In this document: piece after piece, positions 10,701-18,545 of the stretch
Layout of the letters: the number at the start of each line of letters is the position of its first letter
Position numbering within the stretch: the first letter of the stretch is position 1
From: Auxenochlorella pyrenoidosa
Taxonomy: Eukaryota; Chlorophyta; Trebouxiophyceae; Chlorellales; Chlorellaceae
Reading direction: 5' to 3'
Assembly: GCA_001430745.1 (NCBI GenBank)
Contig: KQ481983.1
Coordinates: 1,945,826-1,964,370 of the forward strand
DNA: 18,545 nt
Notes under the pieces: model-generated
Databases searched by the model: none
The model's input: only the letters and a program-made list of their open reading frames with translations
Told to the model about the DNA's origin: nothing
Made by a program: the position numbers and the translations under genes

Positions 10701-11807
10701 CGCGTCCACCACCGGGGTGCCCAGCAGCGCAAAGGGGCCTGCTGTGCTGAGCATGACGCGGGTCTGCGCTGCGATGCTGTCCAGGCTGGCCTGCGGGGGC
10801 AGGCGCAGGGGGGGGGGGGGAGGGGGGGGGGCCGGGGTGCTCACCATGCCACAGGGCGGAACGCAAAGCGGCGCCGTGCACAACCAGCAGGCCACAGCCC
10901 GCACCCATGGCACAACACTGGTGCAGCTCGGGCCGCCAACTGCCTGCCAGCCCCGGGCAGGCCCCCCTGCCAAACCCGGGCAAGCCCCCTTGTCAGCCCC
11001 GGGCAAGCCCCCCTGCCAGCCCCGGGCGGGCCCCCACCTGGTCCTTGATGTCGCCCACCAGGATGGGCACGTCCCGCACCTCCCCCCCGTACTGCTCGCT
11101 CAGCTCCAGCCGCAGCCTCTCCAGCCGGTCCTGGCTGCAGGTGGGGGGGCCAGCGGCATGGCAGAGGAGCTGGGGCATTGCACAGCCTTTGAGGGATGGA
11201 TGCCGACAGCAGTGTGCTGGGGGCAGCTGAGCCTGCACGGCTGTTGGAGGCCAGGCAGCTGCTTCCACCACACGGGTGCAGCCGTAGGATCAGAGAGCCG
11301 CCCGCAGGGCACTCATTGGATTTGGATTGGTCGTCAGGAGGGAGCACGGGCCAGAGCAGCGAGCGCCGGGCGCTTCTGCCCGGCAGGGGAAGGAGCGGCC
11401 ACAAATGGCAGGCCTCAACCAGCACCCCCACCTGCGGCCCGCCAGCGCCCAGCGCACGCCAGTTTTGTAATCCCTGGCCAGGTGCTCCGCCACCAGGCGA
11501 CCCGTGAAGCCGGTGGCACCTGCAGAGCAAGGGAATGGCGAGGGACGGCGCTGAGTCGCGCAGTGAGACGCTAGCGGCGGCACTCGACGGGCTGCGCCCA
11601 GAGGCACCACTCATAGTGCGCGGGTCCGCTGGAATGCATACTGATCGCCACAATTGGCGGTCAGGAGCAGCTTAGAGCTCGGCGGGCCGGCCAGAAGCGC
11701 GGCAGCAGGGCAGGCGGAGCGCTTCGCGGAGCTGCTTCCTAGTGGGTGCAATCGGCACCAGTGCCCTCACCCCACACAACAACATCGAACGCTCGTGCAG
11801 AAGACAT
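7757..11807 (-). CDS. Saccharopine dehydrogenase-like oxidoreductase (SCCPDH family), 426 aa, 14 exons
   Basis: Exons in transcript order: 11807-11771, 11519-11432, 11134-11038, 10790-10664, 10424-10341, 10180-10042, 9829-9783, 9635-9517, 9320-9243, 9018-8890, 8622-8527, 8343-8290, 8107-8014 and 7848-7757. They total 1281 nt with phase kept throughout and TGA at the end; 426 residues is close to the usual family length (about 430). The N-terminus is a Rossmann fold: DVVVWGATGFTGR (residues 8-20) holds the GxxGxxG dinucleotide-binding loop. Further family marks are STAGPFALLGTPVVDAA, HYVDITGETPWV, CCGFDSIPFDLG and MGSKGGVSGGT. The C-terminal block is GGVLTPAS followed by LVERLRRAGMTFKVLE. Around residues 285-297 there is a hydrophobic stretch, as in animal SCCPDH, which associates with lipid droplets. 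The substrate is unknown; this is not the lysine-pathway enzyme proper. Two introns (10663 and 9516) have GC donors. The start is certain: MSSARAFDVVV begins just before the Rossmann strand. Confidence 0.93.
10808..10831. repeat. Long G run (poly-C in the transcript) at a 3' splice site
   Basis: On the + strand there are 13 G, one A and 10 G. In the - strand pre-mRNA this is a C-rich polypyrimidine tract 17 bases before the acceptor of exon 4 (exon starts at 10790). On the + strand it is a strong G-quadruplex candidate. Similar G runs stand before the acceptors at 12403 and 13267 in the recombinase gene. Confidence 0.75.
10944..11034. repeat. Four tandem 22-23 bp repeats with a CCCGGG core in an intron
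   Basis: Units at 10944-10965, 10966-10988, 10989-11011 and 11012-11034, each near CCTGCCAGCCCCGGGCAAGC plus CCC. They lie inside intron 3 of the SCCPDH-like gene and end 3 bases from its 5' splice site (GT at 11037-11036 on the - strand). Unit copies differ at a few bases, so the array has existed for some time. It is likely a length-variable minisatellite. Confidence 0.85.
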
Positions 11808-12063
11808 GGGGAACAGTTGCGCCGCTCCTGTGCCCAGCAAGTGTGTTGTGTCGCAGTCGCTGTGGTCAGGAATCCCGATGTGTTTGAGGAAGCAGATGAA
11901 CAATGCGTTGCGAAAATGCCCCACGGTGGGACGAAGCCGACCGACAGGGCAGTGCGAGCGGCAGCGCCCGCAGCATGACCACACGGTGACGAGAACGTCT
12001 GCGCAGTGGTTAGCGCATCCCGCATCCTCGTCTGCAACCATCCCGCCTATTGAGGCACTCATA
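11808..12063. promoter_or_regulatory. Promoter and 5' UTR region of the SCCPDH-like gene
   Basis: This gap of about 250 bp lies between the start of the SCCPDH-like gene (11807) and the polyA signal of the upstream recombinase gene (12064-12068), both on the - strand. It must hold the promoter. I see no TATA box or clear repeated motif, so only the position supports the call. Confidence 0.4.
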
Positions 12064-12068
12064 TTACA
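12064..12068 (-). terminator. TGTAA polyadenylation signal of the recombinase gene
   Basis: TTACA on the + strand is TGTAA on the - strand, 49 bases past the stop codon (12119-12117), in an AT-richer patch. This gives a short 3' UTR. Confidence 0.6.
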
Positions 12069-12116
12069 ATTCTATGTCCTGGGTCCTAGAATACGCAGCT
12101 CATGATGTTTCAAGCA

Positions 12117-15100
12117 CTACAGGTCGCTGCTGCTGCTGCTGCCGCTCATCACCCTACGGTTCAGAGAAGCCAGCAGCTCCACTGCGGGCTCCACCTGCAG
12201 CTCACAGAGGGAGGACAGGTGTTATCCTATTGAACAGTTGGATCAACACAGAGTGTGACGGGACGAGTCTGACAGCATGGGTCCTTGGCCGCACAGGGCG
12301 CGCATGGCGCAGCCGCGCCCTGCCCACCTTTTGCTCCTTGGTGCGCCGGTCGTACGAGTCGCGCTGCATCTCGACGCTGTGGCCCATGTAAATTGCCAGA
12401 GCCTGGGGGGCGAGGCACGGCGGGGGGGGGGGGAAGAAGGTGGGCGGGGCCCAGCATGGGCAGGTTGGCAAGGCCACCTGCGGCAGACATTTTCACAGGA
12501 TGATGCAGACGCAGCTGGTGGCTGAGCGGCAGCACCGCCCTGGCAGCCCGCACCTCAAGCTCCCGCTCCGAGGCGCCGCTGCCACGCAGGTGCGTCACAA
12601 TCATGTCACGCACCTGGGGGGGAGGCAACACAGGGGGACGGCACGAGGTGGGCTTGCCACCCGGCAATGTGCATGGCCTGGGGCAGGGGTGGCTGTGCGC
12701 ACAGGGGCGGGCCAGGCAGGCTGGGCGCAGGGCCACAGCCTGGGCAGGGACAGGCCCGAGCACGGGGTTCCTCCGCCTGCTGTCGGCATCATCAGCTGCG
12801 GGCGTCAGCGCGCGCCCCCCACCCACCAGGTGCGGGTTGGTGCGCTTGCCGGTCACTCGGAATGCTGCCTTCCAGAACAGCGTGTACAGCGACTTATCGG
12901 TGAGGGGCTTGCCGTCCTTCCTGCTCGGCGCAGGGAGCGAGGGCATGATCGGGGTGGCGGCGCTGTTGTGCGTGGCTGCGGCTGGTTGCGGACGCGGGGC
13001 TTGCCGCGGCGCGGGCCAGCCCAGCATTTGCTTGCGCATGCCCAGGCATGACGAGGGCCTGTCGACGTGCTGGCAGGACGATGGAACACAAACACAGACG
13101 CGGGGGCCGGCGGGATGCGGCGCCGGCCGCGGCCCGCTTACTGCGTGAACAGCAGGGTGTGGGTGGGGCCCAGGCAGGCGCGCCACTTGTCGATGAAGGC
13201 GTCCAGCTCGGGGTAGAGTTGGGGGGAGATGACCAGCGGGGGGCGCTCGCCATAGGAGCGCCCCGTCTGCGTGGGGGTGGGGTGGGGTGGGGGGGGGCGC
13301 GGTGGGCGCTTGCGTGAGCGCACGCGCAAGAGGGCGGGCAGGCAGGCGGGCGGGCACAGGGCCATTTGGACAGTATTATGCGTGCAGACCTGCAGCCGGC
13401 AGGCTGTTTGTACAGGACAGCAAGTGTGCATGCGGGCAACATGCCGCCAGGAGCTGCCGCACAAGCAAGGGGGGCAGGGTTCCCGGCAGCTCAAGCCCCC
13501 TCCCTTGCCTTGTAGTCCTCCGGGCCGTGGCGGATGACCCAGCGGCCCTCCCGGTCCCGCACCAGCGTGCGCCCCACCTCCAGCTCCCGCAGCGTGCGCT
13601 GCAGGGGGGGGCCGCAGGGATAGGAGTGCATGGCAGAGGCGGGCGGCCGCAGCGCACATGTGCTGATGACAAGCGCCGCTGGCATGCGTGGCGCTTGCCC
13701 ACTCGCAGCCCTGAGCGGCAAGGGGAGATCACGTGCCGGGTGCGTGCGCACATGTGCACAAGGCAGCCCTGCGCCCTGCCGCCCAGTGAGTGGCCGCACC
13801 TGGCGGTCGGGCACGCAGCTGAGGATGGCAAAGATGAGGTACTTTTGCAGCGACCACGCCACCGCCGCCTCGCTGCGCCGCCGGCCAGCAGAGTCGAGCG
13901 CGGCGCACTCGTGGCGCAGCTCCTGGCACAGGCCCAGGTACTCCTGCCAGGTCAGCCACTTGGCCTCCTCGTCTGCAGGCGGCCCGGGCACGGGGCGGGA
14001 CAGCTCAGCGCGCCCGCGGTGCCGCCGCCAGGTAAGCCCTGGTGGTCACTTGTGTCGGATGAGGCGGTGGCTGGCATGTCTTTCGAGCATTGGCGCCAGC
14101 GGGGCGGGCATGCATGGCAGCCCATGAGGGGTCTCTCCCTGCCTGTCCCTTCCGGCCGTCCTTGGAGGACCGTTCATCCCCAGCACGTCGCATGCATCCA
14201 GGGCGCCCCCGACCCGCGTGCTGTCGCCAGGTTGGCCATCAACGCCGAGCCCCCGCGCACCTGACCGGCGGGGGGCCACATTGCCGCGCTTTTTCGCCAG
14301 GTTGGCCATGCCGCGCAGCTCCTTGACCACCTCCAGGTCGCTGTACGGCTTCTCGCCGCGCCCGGGCTGAACCTGCGGGCGCAGCGGCGCACGCAGCGCA
14401 GTCAGAGGGCGCACCAGCCAGTGCAGCGGGGGGGCCCACGCCCGTGCGGGCAGAGAGCAGCGGATGCAGGCGTTGGCAGCCCGGGGAGCGCGAGCCTGCT
14501 GGCCTGCCGGCAAAGGCTGCCACAACCCTGCATGCCCCTCCCCTGCCCTCTCCACCTGGGACTGTGAGTGGAACAGGAACTTGGCTGCCGCGCAGGCCGA
14601 CCTGACCTGCACAGTTGGGGCCGCGGCCCCGGGAGGGGGAGAGGCACCGCTGTGAGGCCGAGTGCAGCAGGCCGCCACCAGCCCGGAAGAGCAGATTGCT
14701 GCCCTGCATGCACGCGACGCCCCAAATGCGGGCCCTGCTTCCACCACAGGCCGCCTTTGCATTTGCCTGCCTGCAGGGTTGCCCGCTGCACGTGCTCGAT
14801 GCGCTTCCTGCCCTGCACCACCTCGCCCCCAGGCCCTTGACAACACCTCCCCGCAGCGCACCACGATGCCCTCGGTGCGCACAGAGATGTCCCGCGTGTT
14901 GGCCAGCCACAGCACGTAGTCGAAGACCAGGGCCACGCCGTCCCGCCCCGGCGACGGCAGCAGCTGCGAGAAGGACAGCTGGTCCAGGGGCACGCCGCGC
15001 TCGCGGTGCAGCCAGCCCAGGGCGGCCCTGCGGGGCGCGTTGCAGGCAATGCAGCTCAGCGGGAAGCCGGGGTGCGGGGGCGGGTGACGGGTGTCATGAA

Positions 15101-16402
15101 CGGGTGCAAGGTGGGGGGCGCAGGGAGCACAGGGAGGCAGGCGGGCTGGCAGGTGTGCAGGCAGGCAAGGTGGTTGCCAGCTGTACAGGCGGGGCATCCA
15201 CTCACCGCATGTGGTCTGCATACTTGAGGGCCGTGTCCTGGCGGATCGGCTCCGACTGCGCGCCGAAGAAGCGCACGGTGAGGAAGCGGTGGAAGGCGTC
15301 AAACTCGGCGCGCAGCGGCCCGCTCATCTCCCCCTCCTGCGGGGCGGGGCAGGCACGCGGCCGATACGGAAGTCAGCCTGGCCCGCGGCTGGACAGCCAG
15401 AACTGCGGGCATTGCAGCCAGCCAAGCGGCGCGTGGGGCTGCCGACTCTGCGGAACCGTGCGTGGCGCTGGCACTGGGGAGGGGGGAGGGCCTTGGCGCA
15501 CTCACCGAGAGCGCGTACCGCGAGGGCCTGGAGCGCGGGACCACCCTGGGCGCCTGCACCACGCTGTTGCCAAAGCGCCGCTGCAGCGGGCACCGCCGCT
15601 GCTCAATTGGCAGCGAGAACGGGTCTAAATCAGCGGGTGCAGCTTGCTGGGCGGCTGCTGCCAGGCTGCCATTGCTCGCCCCGCTGCCGCTGGCCGCGCT
15701 GGATGCCGACGCGGCACCTGCTGCAGGCAAGCCGGTGCCTGTGCTGCCCTCCTGCTGCTGCTGCTGCTGCTGCTGCTGATCTGCCTGGGCAGCTGCCGCA
15801 TCAGCAGGGTGGCTACCTTGGCTGCTGCCCTGGCTGTGGTGCTGCTCATGCTGCATGGCTGCATCCCCTGCTGCATGTGCCCCTGCTGCAGTTGCTGCTG
15901 CTCCTGGCACCTGGGATGCGCCGGCGATGCCTGCTGCTTCGCCGGCGTGCAGGGCCTCTGCCACTGCCGCCCGCAAACGCAACGGTATCCCCAATGAGCG
16001 CGCCGTCTCGTCTGGCAGGGCCGCCAGCTCGCCAGCAGTTGTGTACCAGTTGTCCAGCAGAGCCTCCACGACCTCGCTGGCGTATGGCCGGCCCAGCTGC
16101 TCGCAGGTTTCGCGCACCGCATCTACTACGGGTGTGTCGGCCCGCAGGGTGGCGGCCCTTGCAGCCGTGTGCGCAGCAGCTGCTGACGATGAGTAGGCCG
16201 CACTGCCGTGCCAACTGCTCAGGGCCGCGGTCCCACCAAGCTGCCTGCCTTTCCAGGAGGCCAGAGGAGCCCTGGAGGGCCAAGCACAGCCGACCGCAGC
16301 CAAACTTGAAAGGCTGCGCGCGGGACAGGCCATCTGCAACGATCGGAGATCAAGGCAGTGGAGAAGCAACCTGCGGCAAGCTGCCAGGCGAGCCAGCCGC
16401 AT
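12117..16402 (-). CDS. Tyrosine recombinase (phage-integrase fold), 12 exons, about 688 aa, with organelle-type presequence
   Basis: Exons in order: 16402-15506, 15336-15206, 15027-14847, 14606-14556, 14372-14261, 13972-13800, 13598-13509, 13266-13142, 12920-12827, 12613-12554, 12402-12328 and 12194-12117; 2067 nt in phase, TAG stop. Residues 1-70 are basic, rich in Ala/Ser/Leu and lack acids apart from D18 (MRLARLAACRRLLLHC), ending in SAAYSSSA, like a mitochondrial (less likely plastid) presequence. A SAM-like helical part (about 92-150) and a Gln/Ala/Ser-rich linker with Q209-Q217 follow. About 300-420 is the core-binding domain (LKYADHMR, ALGWLHRERGV). The catalytic domain holds an Arg cluster (DRQRTLREL, 513-521), the beta-hairpin Lys (DYKTG, K545), HLVR (H617, R620), MGHS (H646) and nucleophile Tyr (DSYDRR, Y655). 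All parts needed for strand cleavage seem present. One intron (13508) has a GC donor. No RT, RNase H or terminal repeats flank it, so it looks like a host gene, not a DIRS or Crypton element. Start 16333 (M24) is an alternative. Confidence 0.88.
14225..14309. repeat. Direct repeat of an exon piece in the neighbouring intron
   Basis: CGCCAGGTTGGCCAT occurs at 14225-14239 and again at 14295-14309, with the preceding T and part of the upstream bases also shared. The right copy is in exon 5 of the recombinase gene (codes MANLA on the - strand); the left copy is in the intron that follows. It may be a small local duplication. Confidence 0.7.
15752..15778. repeat. (CTG)9 trinucleotide repeat, coding polyglutamine in the recombinase
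   Basis: Nine perfect CTG units on the + strand read as nine CAG codons on the - strand, giving Q209-Q217 in the linker between the N-terminal helical domain and the core-binding domain. All codons are CAG, so slippage and length change between strains are likely. Confidence 0.9.
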
Positions 16403-17455
16403 AGACCAGCCCAGAGCGTCTCCCGCCTGGGCTATGTAAGTTTCAGAGGAGCAGCTGTATGCATTTGAGGGCAAATGCCTTGGCCTTGTTGCGGAGCACT
16501 TGTGCACCAGCCTCCGTTCGGGTTTGCATCCCAGCCAGGGCTCGAGGCAGCCCCGCCGCCCTGCTGGCGCCATTGCCGTCGCCTGGGATGCCAAGCAGAC
16601 AAGGGCACTTGCACAGCACGCAGAGGCCGTCCTGTCAGGCCTGATGTACGCCGGCAACTCTCCTGTGTGTGCACAAGCGCGTATATTGCGCTCCCATGCA
16701 GAGGGTCTACAGAGCTGTGTCCAGTGCAGCTTCGTGCAGCAACTTGGGGCTGGGGTATGGCAACACAACACTGCGAATCCAGCAATTCCAAACGGCTGCC
16801 TGCCTGGGCGCTGGAAGTGAGAGGTATTGTTGCAGCCGAGATTCCCAATGACCAAGTGCGATGACCAGAGAGGGTGCACGCTGCAGCGTAGCTGTGCTGT
16901 TGAAGGCTTGACTGGCGTTTGGATTGAGTTTTGCCCTGACATGCACAGAAGTGTGCCTTTGACTTACCCCATTGCAGGGAGGCCACAGCCCACTGCTGCC
17001 ACTCCCGAGGCAACCCTCGCTCATTCACACCACGCTGCAACGCGCTGGGCGCCGCCGCCGCCAACCTCTATGGGTTGGCCCAGCGTCGCCGGCTGATCTC
17101 GATCTTCTCATTTCTCGCAGCCGTTCCCTCGATCGCCTGTTGGGGGCTCCTTTCGTTCGCGCCAATCGTTTCTCCCCTCTTCCGTCGCTGACTGGGTCCA
17201 GTACGCGCGCCTAGCGATCTCCAAGACCCAAGTCAGTGAACAGGCAGGTCACGCAGCCCCCGATCCTCGTCGAGTCGTGCTGGAAGGGTTTCCCCTGCTC
17301 CTGCTGCCTGCACGCCACCTTCTGGGCCATCTATCAAACCCAGATCACTCACAGCGCGCGTCCTGGCCGCCAGAAACGCTGCAGGTCTGACCGCCGCCCC
17401 GCCCCTGCTCCCGCCCCTTCCAGGGCCTGCGCTGCCGACGCCGCTTGCGCCGGCC
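16403..17455. promoter_or_regulatory. Divergent intergenic region between the recombinase and V-ATPase subunit C genes
   Basis: About 1.05 kb with no gene I can support. It must hold both promoters and both 5' UTRs. The frame of the recombinase stays open on the - strand up to 16942, but this added part has no resemblance to a presequence or domain. A pyrimidine-rich stretch with many TCTC/TTCTC steps (about 17090-17190) fits the transcription start region of the V-ATPase gene. No TATA box is clear on either strand. A TGTAA at 16434-16438 (+) has no upstream + strand gene to serve. Confidence 0.5.
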
Positions 17456-18545
17456 ATGTACTGGCTGGTCAGCCTGCCGCATGGCGGGCGCGCAGAGCAT
17501 GCGTGGAGCCGGCTGCAGGAGGCCACCACCTACACTAACGACTACTCGGCAAACTTCAAGTTTGCGCTGCCAGAGAGCTTCCGCGTGGGCACGCTCGACT
17601 CGCTGCTGGCCCTGTCTGACGACCTGGCCAAGGTGAATGCCGCGGTGGAGGGCACCGTCAACAAGGTGCGGCGCCAGCTGGTGGAGCTGCAGAGTGGCGT
17701 GGCGCCCGAGGACCGCGCCGACGTGTGGGTGGAGGGCCAGACGGCCGAGGGCTACCTGCAGCGCTTTGCCTGGAACGAGGCCAAGTACCCGTCGCGGCGG
17801 CCGCTCAAGGAGATTGTGGCCTCCATCATGGACACCGTGCAGAAGCTGGACGACGACCTCAAGGTGGGGCCAGGCCCCGCGCCCGCTCTGAAGGCAGGCC
17901 CGCATGCCGCGCTCTCCTCCCAGCGCTGCAGTAGCAGGATTTCAGGAGTGCGACAGGGCCTGGTCTTGTGCGCTCGGTCGCTGCCGCTGCGTACTTCCCA
18001 CTAGCAGAAGCACAGGATCCCAGGAACCCTGAAGCACCGCCGCAGACCTCCAGCCTTGCACGACCTGCATACAGAAGTGATGCCCACCTGGCCTGGCCCG
18101 CGCTGCCCTCCCCCCACCCCCCACCCCCGCAGGTCAAGGTCACCGAGTTCTCGCAGCTGCGCAGCACGCTGCAGGCGGCGGCGCGCAAGCAGCAGGGCAG
18201 CCTGGCGGTGCGCGACCTGTCGGGGCTGGTGCCCCCCGGCCAGCTGGTGGACACGGAGAACCTGACCACCCTGCTGGTGGTGGTGGCCAAGAGCGCGCGC
18301 GCCGAGTGGCTGGCGCAGTACGAGCAGCTGTCCGAGTTTGTGGTGCCGCGCTCCTCAGAGGTGGGTCTGTGCGTGCGAGGAGGAAGGGGGCCTCTGGGCC
18401 CCCGCCGGTGGGGCGCAGGCCTTGGGAGTGCAGGCCCCAGAATCCTGGGTGCTCTGGCCCGTCTTCCCAACCCTTGGCAGGCACACGTGCGGTGGCTTTC
18501 CTGAGCCGCCTGTTCCGCCGCCACAAGCATCCCCTCTATGCCCGC
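17456..18545 (+). CDS. V-type proton ATPase subunit C, N-terminal part (runs off the right edge)
   Basis: Exons seen: 17456-17863 and 18133-18360 (212 residues), with the next intron from 18361 running past the window. The start MYWLVSLPHGG is the typical beginning of subunit C, and the family blocks follow in order: RVGTLDSLLALSDDLAKVN, VEGTVNKVRRQLVEL, YLQRFAWNEAKYP, PLKEI, DDDLK|VKVTEFSQLR, KQQGSLAVRDLSGLV, LVVVAKSARAEWL and FVVPRSS. Subunit C sits between the V1 head and the Vo membrane sector and is the piece released when the pump disassembles reversibly. The pump acidifies vacuoles and endosomes. The protein usually has about 375-390 residues, so a little over half is visible. An acceptor-like CAG at 18478-18480 is followed in the needed phase by a stop (18502-18504), so the next true exon is probably beyond the edge. 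Confidence 0.95.

Noticed and set aside
7757..11807. Lysine-pathway saccharopine dehydrogenase
   Set aside because: Length, the GATGFTGR start and the C-terminal GGVLTP block fit the SCCPDH-like family, not the lysine enzymes or the bifunctional LKR/SDH; a lysine role is not supported.
12227..13357. Long open frame (376 codons) on the - strand
   Set aside because: It runs through introns of the recombinase gene and joins exon pieces in changing frames. The spliced model explains the conserved motifs, and the extra parts are Pro/Arg/Ala-rich intron translation.
14046..15302. Long open frame (418 codons) on the - strand
   Set aside because: It contains pieces of recombinase exons 3 and 5 separated by intron sequence. 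High GC makes long chance frames common here.
15752..15778. CRISPR-like or satellite array
   Set aside because: It is a simple trinucleotide repeat within an exon; no spacers and no larger repeat unit are present.
12117..16402. DIRS-type retrotransposon, Crypton or integrated phage/virus
   Set aside because: A tyrosine recombinase alone is present. There is no reverse transcriptase, RNase H, capsid or other phage gene, no terminal or split repeats, and the gene has 11 introns and normal neighbours.
18481..18545. Third exon of V-ATPase subunit C after the CAG at 18478-18480
   Set aside because: Phase 0 is needed after exon 2 and gives an in-frame stop at 18502-18504. The other frames do not resemble the next conserved block of the family.

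Overview
The window looks like nuclear DNA of a green alga, most probably a trebouxiophyte of the Chlorella type. The GC content is high and the genes are split by many short GT-AG or GC-AG introns (about 110-440 bp). TGTAA, the green-algal polyadenylation signal, follows the stop codons. The recognisable proteins are eukaryotic (Sec14/CRAL-TRIO, SCCPDH-type oxidoreductase, V-ATPase subunit C). I see no bacterial operon structure, CRISPR array, rRNA or tRNA. All exon models were built by hand, by matching reading phase across each splice junction and conserved protein motifs where a family is known; none is backed by transcript data.

Layout from left to right. (1) + strand, 1-1329: the 3' part of a CRAL-TRIO (Sec14-like) lipid-transfer gene, followed by a 3' UTR to about 1770. 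(2) + strand, about 2304-5776: a gene for a large multi-pass membrane protein of unknown function. (3) + strand, 6275-7246: a small secreted protein of 154 residues, with a TATA box and a signal peptide. (4) - strand, 11807-7757: a complete 14-exon gene for a 426-residue saccharopine dehydrogenase-like oxidoreductase. (5) - strand, 16402-12117: a complete 12-exon gene for a tyrosine recombinase of about 688 residues, with a predicted organelle-targeting presequence, a helical N-terminal domain, a polyglutamine linker, a core-binding domain and a catalytic domain in which the Lys, HxxR, GH and Tyr motifs can be read. (6) + strand, 17456 to the right edge: the start of V-type ATPase subunit C.

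Genes 3 and 4 converge on a hairpin that carries a TGTAA signal on each strand. Genes 5 and 4 are in tandem on the - strand. Genes 5 and 6 diverge from a region of about 1 kb. The genes do not form an evident pathway. Sec14 and V-ATPase belong to membrane trafficking and endomembrane acidification, and the SCCPDH family is associated with lipid droplets or redox metabolism in other eukaryotes.

The most interesting items are the intron-rich tyrosine recombinase with an organelle-type presequence, whose active-site motifs are assembled across splice junctions, and the unusually large share of GC-AG introns (6 of about 38).
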